This document shows, piece by piece, positions 36,250 through 45,099 of a stretch of 64,000 nucleotides of DNA; positions within the stretch are counted from its first letter, which is position 1, and each line of letters starts with the position of its first letter. The notes under the pieces are model-generated. The model did no database searches. It worked only from the letters and a program-made list of their open reading frames with translations, and had not been told where the DNA came from. Source of the stretch: Sphingobacterium humi. GTDB taxonomy: Bacteria; Bacteroidota; Bacteroidia; Sphingobacteriales; Sphingobacteriaceae. Location: NCBI RefSeq assembly GCF_009768885.1, contig NZ_WSQA01000008.1, positions 145,826 through 209,825 of the forward strand, written 5' to 3'. Both the position numbers and the translations under genes were made by a program.

Positions 36250-38259
36250 TTAATCTTCTAATTCCATAGTCCAATTATTGATCAAATCTACTAAGAAAGA
36301 TAATGCATTTCCTTTTTTATGTGGAAATTCTATCGACAGCTCCCCTTTCATGCTGTTTCCTTTAATTTTATCTGTGATCATGTGTATATTGCCATACTCC
36401 GTCATGTTATCGATGGTTTTTCCCATCGCTCCAGAAATAGGAAGATCCATCGGTTCTAGGATTTCTGGCAATTTCTTGGAATTGAACACAAAAGCAACAG
36501 GTTTGTTTTTAACCAGTTTTAAGAATTCCTTGTTCGCCGTTCCTTTGTAACTGTTGTCTTTAATAGCCTGTAGCTTCTCGAGATTATTGCCTAAATAGAC
36601 AATACCTTTATGGATCAATAAATAAGGGGTAATTCCATCACTTTTCCGGGTATCGACTTCATATATGCCACCATTATCGATCATCCCTTTCTCCCGAACA
36701 GCAACTTTAATTAATCTTTCGAAAATACGGGTATCCTCAGAAGAGAACATCCAAAGGAACTCAGGAATACTCTCCATTTTTGTTTTTTCTACTTCTTTAT
36801 AGTTATAGTCGGCATCATACTCGTAATCGGTATAGGTAATTTCCTTCTGCGTTACGCCATTAATAACGATCAGGTTATCTCCTTTAAATACTTTGGCGAT
36901 GGCCTTTTCATCCAACATCACGTCGAAGATATTGCTGAATAGATCGATGATCTCGGTATATCTATTATCGGTATCACCCCCATAAACACGGGCAACAAGA
37001 TTCGGCAAGTGATTCAAGTAAGCTTCTGTATTAAAGTTGACGGTCAGAAAGCCTAAAGCATTTTCATCAAGGAACTTATAAAATGAAGGATTCATTTTAA
37101 TCTTATACATATCCTTGTAGATTTTCGACATTTCTTTATCCAATTCTACATCTGCTATAAACTTTAATTTATAACCCTCTACCACGGCTGCACCGCTTAC
37201 GCCTTCATAGCCGTAATCAAAAGTCGGGCGCATTCCGAAAGCACTATACAAGACGTCGGTTGGGTAATAATATTTGTAAAGGTCTTTTATTTTATCAATA
37301 TGGAAACGCATAAGTTCATTATCCTTGATATTGCGAATTGATTTCGATTTATAAGACCCTAATTTCCCGGCAATTAAATCGTTCAACTTCTGATCGACCC
37401 ATTGCGATACCAGTACATTTTTTATGGAATCATTATGTAGTTGTACTTTGCGGTATTCCAGGTAATAGTCGTCTTGATATTCGTCTTGTTCAAGCACAGA
37501 GTCTATATACGTAAATTCATCTGTTTGCGGTTCAATTCCTATGGTACGTGGCGCCGGAATGGTATCAATTTCTACCATGGTTTCCGCTTCTTCTGCCGCT
37601 TCGGTGGCAGCTTCTGCGGCTTCAACCACTTCTTCCGCTATTTCAGTTTCTTCCGGATCCCATTCTTCCCAAGTGGTAGATACGGTATCTGCCGGTTCGG
37701 CAATGTCAATATCCTCTAAGTCATAAGCTTGATCTACTTCATCCTGTAGTCCAAATCGCTTCTTAACATCTTCTTGCCTAAAGAAAGGATCCATGGCTAG
37801 ACCGCCTAAGATGTAGAGTGTTTTATCGTCCCAGCTCACTCTTGCCGTACGGTCACTTGAATAAATGGTCGACAAGCCGTTCACTTGTTCAATTTTCTTC
37901 CCTTTGGGCAAAATAGACTCAAACTGGCTTCTGTTGTTCAACGGAAACAAGGCACCAATATACTGCACAGAATCGGTACTGATGGAGTTGATGTAGGCAT
38001 TCGATTTGATGTCTATTCCCATCTCTTCGATATGATTGGCTTGGACAGGATTGTTCTTCCCGATGAGGTTTTTAAAAAATCCTAATCGGCTTAAAATGGT
38101 ATTTACTTCTTGAGCATCGGCATGTTTAAAGAAGGCTTTGCCGTTGAGGGCGAAAACCATATTCGATTCTGCGGGCACTTTATTAATTAAGTCCTGGGCA
38201 AAGGATGGACTCGCCATTCCAATTGCGCTGGCTATCAGGGCTAATTTTAATGTATTCAT
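36250..38259 (-). CDS. DUF4836-like secreted protein
   Basis: A 669-residue exported protein: signal peptide ending at ASPSFA, then IPAESNMVF-type start (NKVPAESNMVFALNGKAF) and repeated ferredoxin-like/beta-rich units typical of DUF4836. A long acidic, Ala- and Glu-rich insert lies near residues 195-235. It is the middle gene of a three-gene leftward cluster with a lipoprotein upstream (31-bp gap) and a membrane-anchored protein downstream (4-bp gap). Function is unknown; an envelope role is likely from location. Confidence 0.8.
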   Translation of the reverse strand: MNTLKLALIASAIGMASPSFAQDLINKVPAESNMVFALNGKAFFKHADAQEVNTILSRLGFFKNLIGKNNPVQANHIEEMGIDIKSNAYINSISTDSVQYIGALFPLNNRSQFESILPKGKKIEQVNGLSTIYSSDRTARVSWDDKTLYILGGLAMDPFFRQEDVKKRFGLQDEVDQAYDLEDIDIAEPADTVSTTWEEWDPEETEIAEEVVEAAEAATEAAEEAETMVEIDTIPAPRTIGIEPQTDEFTYIDSVLEQDEYQDDYYLEYRKVQLHNDSIKNVLVSQWVDQKLNDLIAGKLGSYKSKSIRNIKDNELMRFHIDKIKDLYKYYYPTDVLYSAFGMRPTFDYGYEGVSGAAVVEGYKLKFIADVELDKEMSKIYKDMYKIKMNPSFYKFLDENALGFLTVNFNTEAYLNHLPNLVARVYGGDTDNRYTEIIDLFSNIFDVMLDEKAIAKVFKGDNLIVINGVTQKEITYTDYEYDADYNYKEVEKTKMESIPEFLWMFSSEDTRIFERLIKVAVREKGMIDNGGIYEVDTRKSDGITPYLLIHKGIVYLGNNLEKLQAIKDNSYKGTANKEFLKLVKNKPVAFVFNSKKLPEILEPMDLPISGAMGKTIDNMTEYGNIHMITDKIKGNSMKGELSIEFPHKKGNALSFLVDLINNWTMELED

Positions 38260-38290
38260 GGTTATATATTTATCAGATCTACGTTTATGT

Positions 38291-38959
38291 TTAAAAATAT
38301 AGGCTGTTTGCCAGGCTAACCTTACCGTTAATCAGGTTTGGAATGCTGGCCTTTAGCATCACCGCTTGCTTATTAGGTGATAATTTCCCGGCAGTATTGG
38401 TTTGTTTCTGTACCGGTTTCTGAAATCGGTAAATACTGGTGTAAAAAGCCTGATCGAATGACTTTTGATTCTCAGGCTTCAATTTATTGAACTCTTTCTT
38501 TGCATCAGGACTTAAGCGATAAGAACGAACAAAAGATTTCTTTGAGGCATCATATGCATAGGAAGAATAGTCGTTAAACTTAGATTTAAAGTGTAATGCT
38601 AAGGTTTTGGTATATGCATTTAAGGCTTGTACATCTTGGAAGTCGCAAGAAACACTAGCAATGTAATTATCAAAGTCTAATCGATGGTTGACATTTGAAA
38701 TACCCTTGGTATTTTTCAGCAAGGCCACCACAGTATTGATTTCTTTTCTAATTTCGGCCTCCGAAGGGATTTTGAAGCCATCAATTTTATCAAGCTTCAT
38801 TAAGGATGCGGCCTTTGTTTTACTTTTACTGAGGTTTAAGGTCCCTTTTATAGATCCGGAACCGTTGGCTTTCATATCAATTTCTTCAACGATATCGAAG
38901 CAGGAACTTAAACTAAAAGTCGTTAATAGCAAGATTATTAAATAAATCAGTTTCTTCAT
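38291..38959 (-). CDS. Lipoprotein of unknown function
   Basis: A 222-residue lipoprotein with a lipobox before Cys20 (TFSLSSC). The mature part begins FDIVEEIDMKANGSGSIKG, a beta-rich pattern seen in proteins of Bacteroidota annotated only as hypothetical. It starts the leftward cluster with the DUF4836-like gene. The strings EEIDMKANGSG and a following LNLSKSK suggest an immunoglobulin- or LppX-like sandwich, but I cannot name it. Confidence 0.78.
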   Translation of the reverse strand: MKKLIYLIILLLTTFSLSSCFDIVEEIDMKANGSGSIKGTLNLSKSKTKAASLMKLDKIDGFKIPSEAEIRKEINTVVALLKNTKGISNVNHRLDFDNYIASVSCDFQDVQALNAYTKTLALHFKSKFNDYSSYAYDASKKSFVRSYRLSPDAKKEFNKLKPENQKSFDQAFYTSIYRFQKPVQKQTNTAGKLSPNKQAVMLKASIPNLINGKVSLANSLYF

Positions 38960-39124
38960 TTTATAAATATCTAGCGAAAATAATAAGTTTTACGCAATAC
39001 CCACATCACTGGTTTCAGTGATTTTTTTAAACTTAGGATTTTCCACCTAAAAAACACATGTTATTCCTACGAGAATTATATAATATAGCAAGACAGCTAC
39101 CCCTAAAACCTTATTTTTGCGCAA

Positions 39125-39160
39125 AATAAAAGGGTAGACTTCGGCCTACCCTTTTATTAA
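39125..39160. terminator. Terminator downstream of panD
   Basis: Inverted repeat AATAAAAGGGTAG (39125-39137) and CTACCCTTTTATT (39146-39158). Read leftward it gives a T-rich tail, ending the PLP-synthase/panD operon. Confidence 0.85.
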
Positions 39161-39174
39161 ATGATTAAAATATA

Positions 39175-39543
39175 TTAATATTCGTACTTCTCTATCGATT
39201 TGATTTGATTATTACCTTCCGTAAAAACTAAGGTTGGCTGATAGGTATCTGCCTCCTCCGGACTTAATTGCACGAAGGAAAGAATATGCACCGTATCGCC
39301 TAATTTTGCATGCAGCGCCGCACCACCATTCATACATACCTCACCACTCCCCCGTTTTCCTGGCAACACATAGGTCATAATCCGACTGCCATTTACGGCA
39401 TTATTAATATAAACCTGTTCGTATTTTTTAATGCCGGCGGCGTCTAATAAATCAGCATCGATGGTGATAGAGCCATTATAGGCAACATTGGCCTCAGTTA
39501 CTTTTACGGTATGAATTTTAGCTTTTAAAATTGTTAATTCCAT
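39175..39543 (-). CDS. panD: Aspartate 1-decarboxylase (pyruvoyl enzyme)
   Basis: A 122-residue proenzyme that cleaves itself between Gly24 and Ser25 (AYNGSITID) to form the pyruvoyl cofactor; the cut makes beta and alpha chains. Lys9 and the VNGSRIMTYV segment are conserved. It normally makes beta-alanine for pantothenate. No panB or panC is adjacent; instead it closes an operon with a cysteine-synthase-like gene and an unknown protein, which raises the possibility of a different amino-acid substrate. Confidence 0.93.
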   Translation of the reverse strand: MELTILKAKIHTVKVTEANVAYNGSITIDADLLDAAGIKKYEQVYINNAVNGSRIMTYVLPGKRGSGEVCMNGGAALHAKLGDTVHILSFVQLSPEEADTYQPTLVFTEGNNQIKSIEKYEY

Positions 39544-39561
39544 GTACTTATTCGTATTTAA

Positions 39562-40611
39562 TTATATTGATTGTTTAATCTGTTGATAGTTTAATTTATT
39601 GGATAAAAAAGGGATATCCTTTCCTTGCTGATGCAGGATATGTTGCTGATGATGTACCTTATAGGTGAATTGATAAGGCGCTTGTTCATCAAAGCTATCC
39701 GCTGTTGATCCAGCTACGCGGTAATCCAGTTCTCCTAGTGCGTTATAGCGATGTATGTAATATGCATCCGGTTCTGGGACTAGTGCATACCAACAACCCT
39801 CGCCTAAACCACCTAACCATTGAGCCTGCGTTGGAATATGCTTAGGGCGTTCAGGTTCTTGAATATAGCCTAAATGAGTATCCGGAGGAAGCTGCTTGGC
39901 TCGACTTGCGGAGAAGTTATCGGTAAGCTGTTGCACTTGAAATTTTAAAGATTCCCAGCGAGTCCAGGTTAAGCTGTGTAAGGTTTTCTGTTCATAACAA
40001 TATAACGCTCCTTTCCCATTCGCATTGGCCACATTACTGATCGGGCTTGCTTTCAAGGATTCCGGATATAATATTTTAGAGATTCGAGGGTCATTTTGCA
40101 TCATCCCTTCACACATAATTTGCGCCACATACCTCGAGCAACTGTTATTCCCTGCAGCCAGCGCACCATACAATACCGGCCCTTGATCCACAAGTGCTGC
40201 AGCAAATTTCTCCGCCTTTTGAAAGCTGATACTTTCAGCAACCGAGCAATACAAGGGGCCTGCCCCATGCGTAGCCATAGCCATGGATTCCAGCTCTTCG
40301 AGGATAGCTTCCAGATTCGTCAGCTTTTGATCGGTTTGAAACTGTGCTATCGTTTTTATGGTTAAGCGAGGATCCGAGGAAGCGGATCTTGCTCTGCCAT
40401 ATCCTCTAGGACAGATATATCGTCCAAAGTCGAAATACAAGACTTGACCGGAGTGGCGTTCGATCAGTAGAATAGCTGCATGGCCTATTTTAAAATTAAG
40501 GTTCTTGACTAAGCCTATGCGTTTTAAAAATGCAAACCAAGCTTCATCGCCCCGAGCCGTTTGATCGGGCCAGGCGATAGGAATAGCGATATCAAAGTAG
40601 GTATGCATCAA
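39562..40611 (-). CDS. Conserved protein, DUF6695-like; possible permuted papain-fold enzyme
   Basis: A 349-residue protein without signal peptide. I recall this family as DUF6695, from Sphingobacteriaceae and Flavobacteriaceae, but am not certain. Two motifs stand out: KIGHAAILLIERHSG (His44) and AAGNNSCSRYVAQIM (Cys158). A His before an N-x-x-C segment is the order found in circularly permuted NlpC/P60 (LRAT-like) folds, so cysteine peptidase, amidase or acyltransferase activity is possible (inference). Its start overlaps the stop of the upstream PLP-enzyme gene by 4 bp (ATGA). Confidence 0.7.
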   Translation of the reverse strand: MMHTYFDIAIPIAWPDQTARGDEAWFAFLKRIGLVKNLNFKIGHAAILLIERHSGQVLYFDFGRYICPRGYGRARSASSDPRLTIKTIAQFQTDQKLTNLEAILEELESMAMATHGAGPLYCSVAESISFQKAEKFAAALVDQGPVLYGALAAGNNSCSRYVAQIMCEGMMQNDPRISKILYPESLKASPISNVANANGKGALYCYEQKTLHSLTWTRWESLKFQVQQLTDNFSASRAKQLPPDTHLGYIQEPERPKHIPTQAQWLGGLGEGCWYALVPEPDAYYIHRYNALGELDYRVAGSTADSFDEQAPYQFTYKVHHQQHILHQQGKDIPFLSNKLNYQQIKQSI

Positions 40612-41585
40612 AGCGAATTATAGATTTTTGAGGATTGGGACTTCTTCTCTTTGTATAATTTTTGAATGTACCGATCACCATGATCTGGAAAGAACAAGAT
40701 CAATTGGTCCTCCTCTTTTAAATTCATTTCTTCTTTATATTTTTCTAAGCAGGCCAACACAGCAGCACTAGAATAGCCAATAAGCTGATTTGTTTGTGCG
40801 TAATACTGCTTAGCGATGTCTTTACTTTCTTCCGCATCCACCTGGAAAATACGATCGACGACTTGGGGATCAAAAGCTCCAGGAATAAAAGTGCGTCCTA
40901 TGCCTTCGATGGCATCGTGCAATTCCTGAAACTCAGGAACCATACCTGTTTCCACAAATCCCTGGTAAACGGATCGTACCGGTTCTACGCCCCAAATCTT
41001 AATCTGTCGGTTTTGCTCTTTTAAAAACCTACCAATACCAGAAATAGATCCCCCCGTACCTACGCCAATCAGCATATGCGTCACGGCCTGTTCACTTTGT
41101 TGCCAAAGCTCGGGTCCTGTGGTTTTATAGTGGGCTTTAATATTTGCTGAATTATAGTATTGGTTGGTGAAGTAGGCATTTTCTGTATTGGCAGCATAGG
41201 CTTGGGCTAGGTATTGGGTGGAGTTGAATATATGCATGCCTCTTGAATTGTCGCAGAGTTCGACTTCTGCGCCATAGCTTTCCAATATTCGGAGTTTCTC
41301 TTGCGAACAGGTTTTGGACACGAAGATCTTCGCCCGATATCCCATTTTCCGCGCCAAGATGGCGATGCTTATGCCTGTATTTCCGCTGCTAGCTTCCACA
41401 AACGTACCACCCGGCTTAATCTTCTCATTCCGAATGGCATCCTCCATCATAAACCATGCTGCCCTATCCTTGGAAGATTTTCCAGGATTATGGCTTTCAT
41501 CTTTAATATATATTTGGCTATTATAACTGGCCGATAAGAAGTTACACTTTCTTAATGGCGTATTTCCAATTGCTGTATTTATCAA
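40608..41585 (-). CDS. Cysteine-synthase-like PLP enzyme
   Basis: A 325-residue fold-type II PLP enzyme of the cysteine synthase/cystathionine beta-synthase family. The Schiff-base lysine is Lys39 (NPGKSSKDRAAW); the substrate loop is EASSGNTGISIAIL and the phosphate loop GVGTGGSISGIGRFL. Differences from ordinary CysK are small (GKSSKDR rather than GGSVKDR; EASSGNTG rather than EPTSGNTG). It is the first gene of an operon with a possible papain-fold protein and PanD. It may make cysteine or a related beta-substituted alanine. Confidence 0.85.
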   Translation of the reverse strand: MINTAIGNTPLRKCNFLSASYNSQIYIKDESHNPGKSSKDRAAWFMMEDAIRNEKIKPGGTFVEASSGNTGISIAILARKMGYRAKIFVSKTCSQEKLRILESYGAEVELCDNSRGMHIFNSTQYLAQAYAANTENAYFTNQYYNSANIKAHYKTTGPELWQQSEQAVTHMLIGVGTGGSISGIGRFLKEQNRQIKIWGVEPVRSVYQGFVETGMVPEFQELHDAIEGIGRTFIPGAFDPQVVDRIFQVDAEESKDIAKQYYAQTNQLIGYSSAAVLACLEKYKEEMNLKEEDQLILFFPDHGDRYIQKLYKEKKSQSSKIYNSL

Positions 41586-41778
41586 ATCCCTTCCCCTAAC
41601 ATTTATTGTTCTATAATAAAAACGTATTGTTTAAAAGTATATTTTGGAGTTTTGTATCATTTTTATGATAAACCCCAAATAGTTTATAACGGTAATTAAT
41701 ATACACAAAATCAACGCCAGTTTATCATTTTTTTCCTATTCATGCATTTTTTTATAGATTTGTTAACTATAGAAACGT

Positions 41779-42084
41779 ATGAAACCAAAAACAATTAGTA
41801 TAGCTATCGTACTTGCCTTATTAGCAATTATCTTGTTTAACAATAAAGAAGAAGCCAGTTTTTGGCTATTTGGCGACATTAGAACCTCCAAACTGCTCAT
41901 ACTCGCTGTGTTCTTTCTATTGGGCGTATTGGTTGGGGCGGTTCTATTTCGCAGAAGACGAAAACACCCGAAAGAATACGGCGTAACGAATCCGAATACG
42001 CCGATTTCAGAAGATGATGAATATTTAGGCAATAATGACGAGGGGTTGTCGGATGCAGACCGCGAATATATACGAAGAGATTAA
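41779..42084 (+). CDS. LapA-like small membrane protein
   Basis: A 101-residue protein with two membrane helices (ISIAIVLALLAIILFNN and LLILAVFFLLGVLVGAVLF) followed by a basic stretch RRRRK and an acidic, disordered tail. This is the layout of LapA/DUF1049 proteins. The acidic tail ends DADREYIRRD. The convergent RHH gene lies 13 bp away across a terminator. Confidence 0.8.
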   Translation: MKPKTISIAIVLALLAIILFNNKEEASFWLFGDIRTSKLLILAVFFLLGVLVGAVLFRRRRKHPKEYGVTNPNTPISEDDEYLGNNDEGLSDADREYIRRD

Positions 42085-42090
42085 AAGCAA

Positions 42091-42127
42091 AAAGCGATCA
42101 AGATTCCTCCTGATCGCTTTCTTTTTT
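42091..42127. terminator. Bidirectional terminator
   Basis: Inverted repeat AAAGCGATCA (42091-42100) and TGATCGCTTT (42111-42120) with T runs on both strands. It overlaps the last codons of the RHH gene. Confidence 0.88.
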
Positions 42128-42286
42128 ATTTCGTGGACTTGTCTTTTTTAGGCGCCCCGCTTTATGGAGACTTTGATGAATAAGGTACTCTATCTGACCA
42201 TTCACACTCCGAAACTCATCATGGGCCCATTTTTCTAACTGCTTGTAGAGTTCTTCGTCCACCCTAATCACAAAACTTTTCTTCAT
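42098..42286 (-). CDS. Ribbon-helix-helix (Arc-type) protein
   Basis: A 62-residue DNA-binding-like protein: MKKSFVIRVDEELYKQLEKW then FRSVNGQIEYLIHQSL, the ribbon plus two helices of the Arc/MetJ fold. It begins 36 bp after the SPFH gene ends, on the same strand, and the two are usually found together in Bacteroidota. It may regulate the SPFH operon. The tail is charged and disordered. Confidence 0.85.
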   Translation of the reverse strand: MKKSFVIRVDEELYKQLEKWAHDEFRSVNGQIEYLIHQSLHKAGRLKKTSPRNKKESDQEES

Positions 42287-42322
42287 TCTTTCTCCTTTAG
42301 TTTGAAGATTACGAATCTTGTA

Positions 42323-43195
42323 TTAATTATACAAGGTTCCTGTATTTACAATAGGTTGCGCGGCTTTCTCGCCACATAGCACCACCATCAGATTACTTAC
42401 CATGGCTGCTTTCTTCTCATCATCAAGCTCCACAATATTCTCTTCAGATAGCTTGGTTAATGCCATATCAACCATTCCTACAGCACCTTCTACAATTTTA
42501 GCGCGTGCAGCAACAATAGCTGTCGCTTGCTGACGTTGTAACATGGCACCCGCAATCTCCGGCGCATAAGCCAAATGGCTAATCCGCGCTTCTTCCACTT
42601 GGATACCCGCCTTCGCCAAACGCTCGGTTAATTCATTTTCCAGAATACCATTCACAGCATCACCACCCTCACGCAGGGTAATCTCAGCATGTTGATCCTC
42701 GAAATTATCGTACGCAAAACTGACCGCCAAATGTCGGATGGCTGCCTCGCTCTGCACCCGCACGTAATCACTGTAGCTTTGTACATCATAGGCCGCTTTA
42801 AAGGTATCCCCTACCTTCCAAACGACAACGGCGCCAATCTCAATCGGATTACCCATCTTATCATTCACCTTTAAGGTATGTCCCTGCAAGTTTTCCGAAC
42901 GTAAGCTAATGCGTTGCGCGGTATAAAATGGATTGATAAAGAATAAGCCATTGGCCTTAATCGTGCCCTGGTACTTGCCAAAAAGATTTAAGACCCGAGA
43001 GTGATTTGGATTGACAATGATTAAGCCTTTTACAATAACGATAAACGTCAGAAAACATAAAAATATAAGGATGGTGTACAACAGCTTATTGTCCGAAGTA
43101 ACCATTCCATAAAAGCTGAATACTCCCCCTATAATCACTAAAAGAAGAATAAATAACGCTAAATAGCCCGAAGTTGGTTTTATAATCTTTTCCAT
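42323..43195 (-). CDS. SPFH/Band 7 membrane protein
   Basis: A 290-residue protein with two N-terminal membrane helices (~10-30 and ~38-55), then an SPFH (stomatin/prohibitin/flotillin/HflK) domain with IIVNPNHSRVLNLFGKY and IEVEEARIS-like signatures (VEEARISHLAYAPEIAG), and a C-terminal helical region. Such proteins build membrane microdomains or chaperone membrane proteases. It is likely cotranscribed with the downstream RHH gene. Confidence 0.92.
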   Translation of the reverse strand: MEKIIKPTSGYLALFILLLVIIGGVFSFYGMVTSDNKLLYTILIFLCFLTFIVIVKGLIIVNPNHSRVLNLFGKYQGTIKANGLFFINPFYTAQRISLRSENLQGHTLKVNDKMGNPIEIGAVVVWKVGDTFKAAYDVQSYSDYVRVQSEAAIRHLAVSFAYDNFEDQHAEITLREGGDAVNGILENELTERLAKAGIQVEEARISHLAYAPEIAGAMLQRQQATAIVAARAKIVEGAVGMVDMALTKLSEENIVELDDEKKAAMVSNLMVVLCGEKAAQPIVNTGTLYN

Positions 43196-43386
43196 AATCT
43201 AGTTTATTATGATATTAAATTGATATCATAAATATATCAATAAATTATTAATACTATGGCAAGAGAAAAGGAAAATATTTTTAATACGGTTTATATGGTT
43301 TTGGAGTAGCTAATAAATGAGGGTAAAATTTATTCCTTTTAGAATGAGGATGTTCGGGTTTTTTAATCAAAAAAATGTATTTAATA

Positions 43387-43417
43387 TTTGCAATTAAAGG
43401 CAAAAAGCCTACCTTTG
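43387..43417 (+). promoter_or_regulatory. tRNA-Lys promoter
   Basis: TTTG (43387-43390), exactly 19 bp, then TACCTTTG (43410-43417): a perfect Bacteroidota housekeeping promoter (TTTG-N19-TAnnTTTG). It lies 47 bp ahead of the tRNA. Confidence 0.9.
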
Positions 43418-43463
43418 CATCACTTCAAACAACGAAGGGTACTGAAAGAAATTAAAAGTACAA

Positions 43464-43536
43464 GATTCCGTAGCTCAGCTGGTAGAGCAATACACTTTTA
43501 ATGTATGGGTCCTGGGTTCGAATCCCAGCGGGATCA
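43464..43536 (+). tRNA. tRNA-Lys (anticodon TTT)
   Basis: A 73-nt cloverleaf: acceptor GATTCCG/CGGGATC (one T-G pair), D arm GCTC/GAGC, anticodon stem ATACA/TGTAT around CTTTTAA, T arm CTGGG/CCCAG with TTCGAAT loop, discriminator A. CCA is not fully encoded (ACC follows). It marks the junction with the integrated element: the recombinase frame runs antisense into it. Confidence 0.96.
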
Positions 43537-45076
43537 CCTCTTGGGACAAGTCTAAAAAAGAAAGACTTGTCCCATTTTTTTTGCCTTGTAACTTGCTGTT
43601 ATTCTGATAGATAAGTGCAATCGCAGAATTTAGCCTCGGAGTTCGATGTTGTGTTCCGTCAAATTCCAAAAAATCGGGGAACATCGAACTCACTATAAGC
43701 CTTTTTTCCTCAATATCGCCGTTTTCATAGCGTCTATCAATGTTTGCGACCTTTTTTAAGGTGGATGCTACCAAGTCTTTTATCTCCGTTCCGACTACTG
43801 CCAAGTCGTTTAATCTCCGTTCCAAAGCCTCAATCTTTCCTTTGGTCAATTTCTTTACTTCTTGGAAATCGTCATCTGCCATTTCTCCATCGGCATTCTT
43901 TAAAAGAGCATTTTGATAGCGTTTGTTCAACGCATCAATCTCACCTATGATATTTGCCCGTTCGGTATTTTGGGCTTTGGTCTTGTTATTGAAGTCTTTT
44001 ATAAAGGCTTCGATAAAAACATCGACCATACCCTCTTTTGGTGATAGATGCCGTAACTGTTTTAAGAAAGCCTCATTGGCGGTTTCGGCTTTGAAACGTA
44101 CTCCGCAGGAGGAAGTGCAATGATAATAGTAATAGTAATTGCCCATCTTGCCCTTTGAGGCACTTCCTGTGAGCATCCTATTACAATTAGGATTAGGGCA
44201 TTTAATAAACCCTCTAAGCGGTAGATTGTCCATAGCCACGATTTTAGGCTTTACAGCCCTCTTTCTCCCATCGAGAATATCCTGTACATCCGCAAACGTC
44301 TTTTCGCTGATTAATGGCTCATGCTGTCCTTTGACAAAATATCCCTTTTCCTCTTTGTAGGGAGGAATGAATATTTTGCCACAGTACAAGGGGTTTCGGA
44401 CGGCTACCCAAAAGTTATTTTTGCTGAACCGACCTTTTCCATCGGCTTTCTCCCGAACCATTTTCCATATCTGTTCCGTATTGAAGTTATTGGAAACGAT
44501 TTGCTCAAACGCCCATTTTAATATGGGTGCTTCAAAGTCATGCGGTGCTATGAATTTCTTTTTGCCCTCTGTTATCTTATTGACATATCCCAATGGAGCA
44601 GTACCCATATACCGCCCCTCTTTTTTCGCCCTGCGCATTCCGTGAAAAACATTTAATGCACGCCTGTCGTTCTCAACTTCGGGTGAAGCAAGATAGAACG
44701 CAAGCATGATTTTGTTTTCGGGAATGGTAAGGTCTAAGGGCTGTTCTATTGCAACAGGCTCAACGCCATGTGTCCGTAACTGGTTAATCATTTGATACGC
44801 ATCTCCTGCGTTCCTACTGAACCTATCCCATTTGGTAAATAATATTATTGACCCCGCTTTGTTGTTCTTTGTTTTGCGTAGGTTGGATAAATATTTCTGC
44901 CACTCTGGACGTTTGAATGACTTTGCCGAATGGTCTTCTATGTAAACATCCCTTACCGGAATGCCTTTTATCTCACAATATCTTCTTAGACGGTCTTCTT
45001 GGTCACGTTGTGAATATCCCTTGTCCGCTTGCTCGTCTGTCGATACACGTATGTATAAATCTGCCTTTCTCATCAC
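43475..45076 (-). CDS. Large serine recombinase (integrase)
   Basis: A 533-residue integrase. The resolvase domain (~1-150) holds the nucleophile Ser12 (YIRVSTDEQ) and the conserved TKWDRFSRN segment. A recombinase domain (~165-275), a zinc ribbon (IKCPNPNCNRML and YHCTSSCGV) at ~300-330 and a coiled coil (~370-430) follow. The last ~35 codons pass through the tRNA terminator and the last ~20 read the antisense of tRNA-Lys (LGFEPRTHTLKVYC), so the natural C-terminus may have been altered by insertion. It would integrate and excise the element at tRNA-Lys. Confidence 0.92.
   Translation of the reverse strand: MMRKADLYIRVSTDEQADKGYSQRDQEDRLRRYCEIKGIPVRDVYIEDHSAKSFKRPEWQKYLSNLRKTKNNKAGSIILFTKWDRFSRNAGDAYQMINQLRTHGVEPVAIEQPLDLTIPENKIMLAFYLASPEVENDRRALNVFHGMRRAKKEGRYMGTAPLGYVNKITEGKKKFIAPHDFEAPILKWAFEQIVSNNFNTEQIWKMVREKADGKGRFSKNNFWVAVRNPLYCGKIFIPPYKEEKGYFVKGQHEPLISEKTFADVQDILDGRKRAVKPKIVAMDNLPLRGFIKCPNPNCNRMLTGSASKGKMGNYYYYYHCTSSCGVRFKAETANEAFLKQLRHLSPKEGMVDVFIEAFIKDFNNKTKAQNTERANIIGEIDALNKRYQNALLKNADGEMADDDFQEVKKLTKGKIEALERRLNDLAVVGTEIKDLVASTLKKVANIDRRYENGDIEEKRLIVSSMFPDFLEFDGTQHRTPRLNSAIALIYQNNSKLQGKKNGTSLSFLDLSQEVIPLGFEPRTHTLKVYCSTS
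43542..43586 (+). terminator. Terminator of tRNA-Lys
   Basis: Stem TGGGACAAGTCT/AGACTTGTCCCA around an A-rich loop, followed by eight T residues on the plus strand. It lies inside the annotated recombinase frame on the other strand. Confidence 0.92.
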
Positions 45077-45099
45077 AACAGTTTTCCTTTTTCATTGGG

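Noticed and set aside
39005..39029. Terminator ATCACT/AGTGAT plus T run
   Set aside because: No plus-strand gene precedes it; it may be chance or part of the lipoprotein leader.
40608..41585. Complete siderophore or antibiotic cluster around the PLP enzyme
   Set aside because: No synthetase, transporter or export genes are adjacent; only a three-gene operon is supported.
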